From CAZNMF01 sp035547155 (GTDB lineage Bacteria > Acidobacteriota > Vicinamibacteria > Vicinamibacterales > SCN-69-37), in the NCBI GenBank assembly GCA_035547155.1, contig DASZVJ010000075.1, forward strand, positions 1 through 9,879: a stretch of DNA of 9,879 bases, written 5' to 3'. This document shows, piece by piece, positions 1 through 6,107 of this stretch. Each line of letters starts with the position of its first letter. The stretch's first letter is position 1. A model generated the notes under the pieces. That model saw nothing but the letters and a program-made list of their open reading frames with translations, did no database searches and was not told the origin of the DNA. Position numbers and translations under genes: made by a program.

Positions 1-837
1 CGCCGTGCTGCCGCGGCCGTTGCCGGCGCTCGGGAGATCGAAGCCGATGTACGCGGTCGCGAACGCGCCGAAGATCGTGCCGAGCAGCAGATAGGCGTCC
101 CGCAGCACGACGCCTGGCGTCGACGCCAGCACGGCCTGCGCGCCGACGGGAATCAGCAGGACGGCGGCGATCGTCGGCAGCAGCACGAGCCAGTTGAGAA
201 ACATGTTGCGCAGCACGGTGGCGGCCAGCGCCCACGTGTCGCCCGAGAACCCGAGCTTCGGCGTCAGATAGTTGCTGTAGTTGCGCAGATATTGAACGGG
301 CGCTGGCTCGGGCTCGAAGCCTGTGTCCGGCACCGACGCCAGCGCGGACATGACGACGCCGGGGCCGTCGGCCTCATCGGGCGCGGACTCGCGGAACCAC
401 GTCTGTCCGGGGCGCGACGCGCGCGTCGCCCACGCCGAAAACCAGGAGCCGAGATAGCCGCCGCCGGAAACGGTCGACAGGAAGTCGATCTCGCCGAGCA
501 GCGCGGGCCGCGGTGTGCCGGCCCGCGATCGGCTCGCGAGCCCTTGCAACACGCCGAGACCGAACGTCGCGCTGCGAATGCCGCCGCCGGAGAAGCAGAG
601 CGCGCTGCGCTTCGCGGCATGGAGCCTGGCGATCAGATCGTGACGGAACGCGCGCTCGGTTGCCGTGCGTACGATTTCGTCATCGCCGCGGCACGCATCG
701 ACGTACGCACGTCTGAGCTGTTGAGACTCCGCGGACGGCGCGTCGTCCTTCAGTGCCCAGTACTCGTCGTCGAGCACTTCGAGATACGACAGCGCCGGCG
801 TATCGGCGGGGTGAGCGGCCGGATGCGGATCGGTCAT
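1..837 (-). CDS. Patatin-like phospholipase with membrane segments, N-terminal 279 residues (runs off left edge)
   Basis: Likely a lipid acyl hydrolase of the patatin fold, which uses a Ser-Asp dyad. Reading the minus strand from an ATG at 837 gives 279 codons without a stop up to the window edge. Residues 83-99 hold the glycine-rich oxyanion segment (SGGGIRSATFGLGVLQG). The nucleophile elbow follows at residues 118-131 (DFLSTVSGGGYLGS), with Ser124 as the probable nucleophile; the first glycine of the usual GxSxG is Thr122 here. The catalytic Asp would lie beyond the edge. Two hydrophobic stretches, about residues 212-238 and 244-266, look like transmembrane helices placed after the nucleophile, so the protein is probably a large membrane-bound member rather than a soluble patatin. 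There is no signal peptide. An AGGGA ribosome site lies 6 nt before the ATG. It is transcribed away from the five-gene plus-strand operon and may share its control region. Substrate and phospholipase activity are inferred from the family. Confidence 0.88.
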   Translation of the reverse strand, partial: MTDPHPAAHPADTPALSYLEVLDDEYWALKDDAPSAESQQLRRAYVDACRGDDEIVRTATERAFRHDLIARLHAAKRSALCFSGGGIRSATFGLGVLQGLASRSRAGTPRPALLGEIDFLSTVSGGGYLGSWFSAWATRASRPGQTWFRESAPDEADGPGVVMSALASVPDTGFEPEPAPVQYLRNYSNYLTPKLGFSGDTWALAATVLRNMFLNWLVLLPTIAAVLLIPVGAQAVLASTPGVVLRDAYLLLGTIFGAFATAYIGFDLPSAGNGRGSTA

Positions 838-843
838 CGCAAG

Positions 844-848
844 TCCCT
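844..848 (-). promoter_or_regulatory. Ribosome binding site of the patatin-like gene
   Basis: On the minus strand the sequence AGGGA sits 6 nt before the ATG at 837, a normal spacing. It supports this start over internal alternatives. Confidence 0.7.
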
Positions 849-860
849 GCAGGTCTGACG

Positions 861-881
861 TGATCGCGGGCGGCGATCATA
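861..881 (-). promoter_or_regulatory. Possible -10 box overlapped by an inverted repeat, upstream of the patatin-like gene
   Basis: A perfect 7-bp inverted repeat, TGATCGC (861-867) and GCGATCA (873-879), has a 5-nt spacer. Its right arm overlaps a minus-strand TATGAT (876-881), a good match to a sigma-70 type -10 hexamer, about 40 nt before the start codon. The best upstream -35-like hexamer, TTGTCG, is only 13 nt away, which is too close, so the promoter call is weak. An operator overlapping the -10 element, or a 5' leader hairpin, are both possible. Confidence 0.3.
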
Positions 882-973
882 CTTCGTACATCGCCGACAA
901 GGGCGTAATCGATCGACGCACGCTCTAAAGATTGTTGCGTGTGTGCCCGTCTGTTCAAGGGCTGCACGCGCTG

Positions 974-986
974 TGCCACCGTGGCA
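974..986. repeat. Palindrome TGCCAC-C-GTGGCA
   Basis: Two perfect 6-bp arms flank a single central base in the middle of the divergent intergenic region. The compact symmetry is typical of a dimeric regulator site, but no regulator gene is in the window to pair with it. Confidence 0.35.
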
Positions 987-1002
987 AGTCTTCTGCATTC
1001 CT

Positions 1003-1025
1003 GCGTGCGGCCACGCCACGCACGC
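1003..1025. repeat. Inverted repeat GCGTGCG / CGCACGC
   Basis: Perfect 7-bp arms (1003-1009 and 1019-1025) flank a 9-nt spacer. No T-run follows on either side, so it is not a standard intrinsic terminator. In DNA this rich in G and C, an inverted repeat of this size can arise by chance. Confidence 0.25.
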
Positions 1026-1183
1026 GTCGACGTCTTCCTCCCACACGACGAGCGTGAGTGGCCATTGACTACGCGCGCCGGACCATCGCGCGCGTGCGAT
1101 CGACAACGTGCTCAAGCCTGACGTCCGCGAAAGCACCGGCGGTGTGCCGGAACGTCGCGGCGTGCTCGAAAGAGACGTGAGGA

Positions 1184-3400
1184 GTGCCGCAGACCCCCGT
1201 CATGAAAGTCGCCGGCGTGCCCATCGCACGCATGGCGACGCGCGTGCAGACGCCGGTGCTCGTCTCGACCTCACCCGCGCCGGCAGCGGCCGTGACGACG
1301 ATGACGGTGATGAGCGCGCCCGCTCCCGCGACGTTTCACGCGGCGCTGGCCCCGCAGGTGCGCAATGTCGCGGCGATCGATCCCGCCATTGCGAGCCGGA
1401 TCGTGCTCATGCCGGGCCGGCTGTCGCTCGGCGTTCCGCGCGATCAGCTGACCGTCCCGGTCGCGGCGTCGGCTGACGTCACTGACACATCTGTCTTCGA
1501 GGATGCGCACGACGCGTCGAAGACGTTCTTCGTCATGGGCTATCGCGTCGGCGAGGAATCGACGACGCGCGGCACGCAGTTCGCCGTCCACATGACCGCC
1601 AAGGACGACGCGTGGGAACTGTCGCTGGCGCTCGACGCGCACGCGCCGGACGCGATCGTTCAGGCCAATCCGGGCGCGAAGCCCATCGCGCAGGAGGTCG
1701 CGCTGCTGTTGCGATACCGGCAGCGCGTGAACGGCCAGCCCTCGGCGATCGCGGAAACGGCCTTCACCGCGACGGCCACCACGGACGGCGGCTTGCGCGG
1801 CACGCTCTCGATTCCGAGCCTCGCCAAGCGCGACGAGATCTACCACGCGTTGACCGATCCCGAGCTCGACTGCGTCGTCATCGTGCGGCGAGTGATTCAG
1901 ATCGCCGTGCCGGTGCCTCCGGTGGCGACCGCGCCTCCGCCGCCAGCGCCGCCGCCGACACCTCGGCCCGCTGTCGGTGGCGGACGAACGCTGCCGATCG
2001 GCACGGTCGTCATGCATCCCGCGGTGTTCAGTCGCGCGGTGCTGGCGACGACCGTCGCGACGACAGCAACGACGCAGCCGTCCGCGCCGCAGACGTTGTA
2101 TCGAAGCATCAGCCGTGCGCTCGATCTGAATTTGCCGTTCACCTTCGATCCCGCGTTGAACCGATCGATCTTCGAAGGCATCGGCGCGGCCGTGCCCGGC
2201 GCGAGCCAGGGCCTGCTGCGCAAGCAGATTGCGTGGAAGGGACAGCCGTACGTGTTCTATCAGGACGACGGCGCGCGGAATCTCTTCTACTACGTGCCGG
2301 ACACGTTCAAGATCGCGCGCCGGCCAGGGGCACCGCACGAGCCGATGTTCAGCGTGCGATTCGAGTCGGCCGACGGCTCTAAAGAGCGCGTCAGCGCCTC
2401 GTGCACGTACTGCGCGGTGCCAGTGATCAATCGCGAGCGCCTGGTCGCCGCACTGCCGGCACTGAAAGCGCTCGTGCCGGACGACGTGCTGACGTCGGCG
2501 GGCGGCATCGAGCTCGAGCCGTTACTGCCGGATCCGTCGTCGATCGTGCTGAAGCTCGCGTATCCGGGATCGACGACGACCGACGGCCCGTTCGCGGCGC
2601 GTCCGCAGGCGACGGTCGATCTGCGCGCCGGCATTGTCGACGCGCTCACGCTGACCTTGGATCAATTCCGCGCCGTCTACGAGGCGCTGGTCTCGACCGG
2701 CCAGCTGCTGTTCTCCGGCGTCGTCGCATTCGACATGGGCGGCACGGGCGAGCAGATCCCGTTTCAGCTGCGCATGCACGACACGGCCGAGCCGTTTGCG
2801 AGCTGGACGCAGCGCGTCGACGGCACGAACGTCGTCGTCACCGTCACGAACGAGATCGAAAGCCCGTTGCGTGCGCGGAGCCTCGACGGCGTAATCGTGC
2901 AAGGCAGCGACATGACGGCGCAGCCGATGGCAGCCGCCTCCGCCTATCCCGTCGACATTGCGCCCTCGCAGTCCGCGCAGTTCACGGTGCCGATCGCAGC
3001 GGGCGCGACGCTGAGCGATCTCGATCTATCGGACGTGGTGAGCGTGCCGGACAAGGACGCGATCTATGACCTCATCCTCGATCCGTCCACGCCGCCCGTC
3101 TATCTGCGAACGATTCAAATCAAGAGCTTCAAGCCGATGTTCGACGCGCCGGCCGGTGCACCGCAGTCGCAGGTGATGTCGATCGTCGTCGACTTCGAGA
3201 ACGGCGCGACCGTCGAGCTGCGTGCCGATCAGCTCGAAGGAACGGTCGACGTGCCGGTTGCACTCGCTGGATTCGTGCTCGGCAAGACCGAGGATCTCAG
3301 CTACCGCTACAAGGTCACTGTCGTGCGCCTGTCCGGCGTGACGACCGACGAGAGCTGGCGAACGGGCCAGTCCGGAATCCTGTTTCCGGCCGTGCAGTAG
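1184..3400 (+). CDS. Gene 1: large multidomain beta-rich protein of the paralogous operon, unknown function
   Basis: 738 residues; no named family recognised and no catalytic motif seen. Order of parts: an Ala/Pro/Thr-rich leader (about 1-55); a beta-rich domain (60-245); a proline-rich hinge (about 246-266); a long central domain with the aromatic motif FYYVPD at 368-373 and the LTLDQFRAVYEAL signature at 490-502, both echoed in the downstream proteins; then a beta-rich tail including one probable Ig-like domain (about 638-738). A Cys-x-x-Cys (407, 410) lies inside a predicted strand and is probably not a metal site. There is no clear signal peptide or membrane helix. The start is uncertain: GTG 1184 is the first possible codon after an in-frame TGA at 1178, with a weak AAAGAG site 9 nt upstream. 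ATG 1202 and ATG 1232 are alternatives, although the GAGGAG at 1179-1184 lies 17 nt from ATG 1202, which is too far. It is the first gene of the operon and ends 11 nt before gene 2. Confidence 0.86.
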   Translation: MPQTPVMKVAGVPIARMATRVQTPVLVSTSPAPAAAVTTMTVMSAPAPATFHAALAPQVRNVAAIDPAIASRIVLMPGRLSLGVPRDQLTVPVAASADVTDTSVFEDAHDASKTFFVMGYRVGEESTTRGTQFAVHMTAKDDAWELSLALDAHAPDAIVQANPGAKPIAQEVALLLRYRQRVNGQPSAIAETAFTATATTDGGLRGTLSIPSLAKRDEIYHALTDPELDCVVIVRRVIQIAVPVPPVATAPPPPAPPPTPRPAVGGGRTLPIGTVVMHPAVFSRAVLATTVATTATTQPSAPQTLYRSISRALDLNLPFTFDPALNRSIFEGIGAAVPGASQGLLRKQIAWKGQPYVFYQDDGARNLFYYVPDTFKIARRPGAPHEPMFSVRFESADGSKERVSASCTYCAVPVINRERLVAALPALKALVPDDVLTSAGGIELEPLLPDPSSIVLKLAYPGSTTTDGPFAARPQATVDLRAGIVDALTLTLDQFRAVYEALVSTGQLLFSGVVAFDMGGTGEQIPFQLRMHDTAEPFASWTQRVDGTNVVVTVTNEIESPLRARSLDGVIVQGSDMTAQPMAAASAYPVDIAPSQSAQFTVPIAAGATLSDLDLSDVVSVPDKDAIYDLILDPSTPPVYLRTIQIKSFKPMFDAPAGAPQSQVMSIVVDFENGATVELRADQLEGTVDVPVALAGFVLGKTEDLSYRYKVTVVRLSGVTTDESWRTGQSGILFPAVQ

Positions 3401-3411
3401 GCGAGCGCGCG

Positions 3412-5169
3412 ATGGCGGCCATCGATCTCGATTTTCAGCGTCCGCGCCGCGCCGGCGACGTCGTCGCGTACCGCAGGTTCGAGCGCACGTCGGGCTGGCT
3501 CGTGGCGCCGCAGACGATGACGATCGCCCTGCGCGCGGACGGCTCGCCGGACTTTCAGATCGATCTGGTTCGTGCGCGCGACGCGAGCCTCGACGGCTAC
3601 GGTGCGATCGACCTGCGTGTCGCGCCGAGCGTGGATCTCGACAGCGTGCGTCGAGCGCTCGATGACGACGACGTGCAGATGGCTGGCGTGCAAGGGGGCT
3701 GGCTGCGTCTGCTCGTTCGCGAGCCCGGCAAAACGGACGCCACGACGGTCGTGCCGCCGCTGGCGTTTGCGCCGAACGGCCTCGGCGTGGTGCGGCTCGC
3801 GGCCATGCTCACGGCCGATGCCGCGTCGCTGCTGAAGAACGCGTTGCTCGAGAGCATCGTTCTCGTCGAGGCGTGGGCGGAGTTATGGGTGGACGGCGCG
3901 TCGCCGCGCCTCGCGGCCGTCGTGGAGCTCGATGGCGACGCGCTTCGCAAGGCCCTGCCGACTGACGCGCTGAGCGCGCCGATCCGGCGAAGTGACGTCG
4001 TTGCCGCGCTGATGAAGCCGGGAGTGATGTCGGGTGTGCCGACCGCGATCGACGCGCTCGAAGTTGCCGATGCCGTCGCCGATCGTCTGCGCGTGCTGGC
4101 GGCCGCGCTCGTGCCATCGCCGGGAGCGGACGTCACGGAGTGGTGGACGTTGTCGCTCGATGCCGGGCCCGCGCGGTTGCACTGGGACCTGCGCGACACG
4201 GTCACCGCCACGCGCGTCTTTCCGCTGCGCTTCGATCCGGTCGCGCTCGTGCGCCAGGCGAGCAACGCCGGCGGCCTCGATCGACTCGTCGTGACGCGAG
4301 AGGTCATCGACCTCCGCACCGGCGACGTGCCCGTGCTCGTCACGGCCAACATCCCGGAGCGGCGGTCGCCGGTCCTCAGCTACGGCGCCGATCTCGACGC
4401 GCCCGCGCGGCTGCCCGATCGGCCCGCGGCCATTCGCGAGACGGTCGAGCTCGAGCCGCCGCTCGATCGCCAGGACGTCGTCCTGCGATTCAGTGCGCGC
4501 GAAGCCCCCGACTACGGCGTCCAGACGTTCGTCGTCGTCCAAGCGGACAGCGGCGTCCGGGAATGGCGCGCGGCGCGCGTCGCACACGCCGGACGCGATC
4601 TGCGCCTGACGCCCGACGACTTCGCTGTCCGATTCCTGCCGGTGCTCGCATCGCCGCAGCTCCTGGCGGCCGGCGCCGTCTCCGTTGCCGCAACGTGGGA
4701 CGGGGACTCGCAGCGTCTCGCGATCGCAGACGCGGCCGGCGACACGCTCGTCGTCCCGCGCGCGGCGACCACGGTGACGTGCACGTGCGTCGTGACGAAG
4801 GACGGACGCACGATCAGCGCCGACGCGCTGGCCGGCGACGGCGTGATCGCGCTCGATCTACCGCTGTTTCGCGAGGCCGGATCGCACACGGTTCAAATCG
4901 ACGTCGCATTCTCCGACGGCGTCCCGCTCGTCGCCGTCGAGCTGAAGCCGGAAGCGGCGAGCGATCGCGACGCCGTCGTCGTCTCGTTCACGCCGGCGGC
5001 GGCGACGCGAAGCTGGACCTGGCTCGCGTCGTCGCCATTCACGCCGGGCTTTCGCTACCGCGTATTTACGACGGGCGCGACGCCTGCGCGGTGGTCCGAC
5101 CCGCAATCACCCTTCGAGGCGCTGCATCTCGATGCCCGCGCGCTCGTCAACTCGAGGCCATCCGTATGA
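3412..5169 (+). CDS. Gene 2: paralogous beta-rich protein, unknown function
   Basis: 585 residues, starting at ATG 3412 only 11 nt after the stop of gene 1. No strong ribosome site is visible (GCGAG at best), so translation is probably coupled to gene 1. Residues 29-33 (WLVAP), followed by SPDFQIDLVRAR and a later VDLDSVRRAL, match the N-terminal module of genes 3, 4 and 5. Residues 133-145 (LTADAASLLKNAL) match the second shared module. A variable middle part follows, and about residues 340-575 are beta-strand-rich and look like degenerate versions of the Ig-like repeats in gene 4. No signal peptide, membrane segment or enzyme motif was found. It is the most divergent of the set, so its relation to genes 3-5 is judged from short motifs and spacing rather than a full alignment. 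Its TGA overlaps the ATG of gene 3 as ATGA. Confidence 0.87.
   Translation: MAAIDLDFQRPRRAGDVVAYRRFERTSGWLVAPQTMTIALRADGSPDFQIDLVRARDASLDGYGAIDLRVAPSVDLDSVRRALDDDDVQMAGVQGGWLRLLVREPGKTDATTVVPPLAFAPNGLGVVRLAAMLTADAASLLKNALLESIVLVEAWAELWVDGASPRLAAVVELDGDALRKALPTDALSAPIRRSDVVAALMKPGVMSGVPTAIDALEVADAVADRLRVLAAALVPSPGADVTEWWTLSLDAGPARLHWDLRDTVTATRVFPLRFDPVALVRQASNAGGLDRLVVTREVIDLRTGDVPVLVTANIPERRSPVLSYGADLDAPARLPDRPAAIRETVELEPPLDRQDVVLRFSAREAPDYGVQTFVVVQADSGVREWRAARVAHAGRDLRLTPDDFAVRFLPVLASPQLLAAGAVSVAATWDGDSQRLAIADAAGDTLVVPRAATTVTCTCVVTKDGRTISADALAGDGVIALDLPLFREAGSHTVQIDVAFSDGVPLVAVELKPEAASDRDAVVVSFTPAAATRSWTWLASSPFTPGFRYRVFTTGATPARWSDPQSPFEALHLDARALVNSRPSV
5154..5157 (+). promoter_or_regulatory. 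Ribosome binding site of gene 3 inside the end of gene 2
   Basis: GAGG lies 8 nt before ATG 5166 and within the last codons of gene 2. With the ATGA overlap it fixes the start of gene 3 and rules out reading the frame, which is open far upstream, from an earlier codon. Translational coupling is the likely result. Confidence 0.6.
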
Positions 5170-6056
5170 CGTCATCGACGAGCGCGAGCTCATTCGATCT
5201 GCCGGTCGTCGTCAGCGAAGACGGCGTCGACGTGATCGCGGGGCGGGAGCCGCAGACGTATTGGTTCATTCCGCGCGTGCAGCCGGAGCTCACGTCGGCG
5301 GGTGCGCCGACGGTGCTGCTGCTGAAGCATGCGCAAGGCGGGCTGCTGCAGGCCGGCGCGCATTTCGACGTCGACGCCGCAGTGCTGCCTCGCCTGCGGA
5401 CGCGCGTGCAGGCCGTCACGGGAAGCGCGGAGCCGATCCTGCTGACGCCCCCGCCGCTGACGGTCACGCACGTCTCGCTCGTGTTGAAGACCGATGAGGG
5501 CGACGTCGCAATCGCGGACGCGCAGGCGTCGGCGATGCCGCCCTACGCCGCGATCTTCCGCGCGCCGCTGACGGCACCAGGCGCGATGCTCGTCGAGGCC
5601 GCGCTTCGCGGCGAGACCGGCCGGCTGCGCGTCGTCTATTCGTTCGAAGTTTCCGTGATGGCTGGCGCGTCGGTGCGCGTCGAAACGGACGTCGAGCGGG
5701 CGCGCGCCGATCTGGGTGACGAACCGTCGACCGCCACGACCACCGCCTGGGTCGAGCGCGCGATCGCGAGCGGGCGCGTCCGGATCGACGTCATGGACTC
5801 TGGCCCTGGAGCCGAGGCCACGCTCGCCGCGACGATGACGGACGCGAAGACGAAAGTCGCGGCGTGGCTCCGGCAGTACCTGTCGCAGCCGCGCGCGCCG
5901 CAGACCGCGACGCGAGAGACGCGCATGTCGTTCGAGCTCCACGTCGAACGGCCGCGCGCCGTTCGCGGCACGCGCGAGGGCGACGTCGCGACGTGGTTCA
6001 CCGGCGGCCGCACACCGCTCGTCATCGAACGGCCGCCCGCGTCCGCATCGCCTTGA
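5166..6056 (+). CDS. Gene 3: short paralogue lacking C-terminal repeats, unknown function
   Basis: 296 residues. The N-terminal module is clear: TYWFIP at 31-36, then a GAPTVLLLKHAQGG segment (46-59) and FDVD at 67-70, which match the YYVLP, KFLKY and GGG-DV positions of gene 4. The second module has LTAPGAMLVEAAL at 135-147 followed by a VVYSFEV strand. A third part with a predicted helix (VERAIASGR, then TKVAAWLRQYL) lines up with the VRDWGFQQLDDAVKRMIL segment of gene 4. The protein then ends with no Ig-like repeats, so it is a core-only version of the family. There is no sign of a frameshift: the stop is clean and a 51-nt gap follows. ATG 5166 overlaps the gene 2 stop and has a GAGG site. 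No signal peptide or catalytic motif is seen. Confidence 0.88.
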   Translation: MTSSTSASSFDLPVVVSEDGVDVIAGREPQTYWFIPRVQPELTSAGAPTVLLLKHAQGGLLQAGAHFDVDAAVLPRLRTRVQAVTGSAEPILLTPPPLTVTHVSLVLKTDEGDVAIADAQASAMPPYAAIFRAPLTAPGAMLVEAALRGETGRLRVVYSFEVSVMAGASVRVETDVERARADLGDEPSTATTTAWVERAIASGRVRIDVMDSGPGAEATLAATMTDAKTKVAAWLRQYLSQPRAPQTATRETRMSFELHVERPRAVRGTREGDVATWFTGGRTPLVIERPPASASP

Positions 6057-6107
6057 CGCGCGCGCCATCGCGATCACCTTTCGACGTTCAAGAACAGCGA
6101 GGACCCG

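Larger units (their letters stand above)
838..1183. other. Divergent intergenic region without a convincing gene
   Basis: This stretch separates the minus-strand lipase gene from the plus-strand operon and should hold both promoters. Short open frames exist on both strands, but their translations are arginine- and cysteine-rich with no recognisable domain and they lack good ribosome sites. A TTGACT hexamer at 1065-1070 resembles a plus-strand -35 box, but no acceptable -10 box follows at 16-18 nt (TGCGAT at 1095-1100 is 24 nt away). Inverted repeats occur at 861-879, 974-986 and 1003-1025. I see no RNA gene or terminator. Confidence 0.6.

Noticed and set aside
1065..1100. Plus-strand promoter with TTGACT as -35 for the operon
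   Set aside because: The nearest -10-like hexamer, TGCGAT, is 24 nt away, too far for a standard sigma-70 promoter.
834..1136. Small minus-strand open frame (100 codons) in the divergent region
   Set aside because: It runs through the lipase leader and ribosome site, lacks its own ribosome site and has no recognisable domain.
1271..2338. Minus-strand open frame (355 codons) opposite gene 1
   Set aside because: Extreme arginine content and no motif, and the plus-strand protein has coherent domains here.
2402..2413. Cys-x-x-Cys in gene 1 as a metal or redox site
   Set aside because: Only one such pair is present, within a predicted strand, and the matching positions in the paralogues are not cysteine.
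4140..5165. Upstream extension of the gene 3 frame to give a 638-residue protein
   Set aside because: The extension lies out of frame within gene 2 and is Arg-rich low-quality sequence. The ATGA overlap and GAGG site support ATG 5166.
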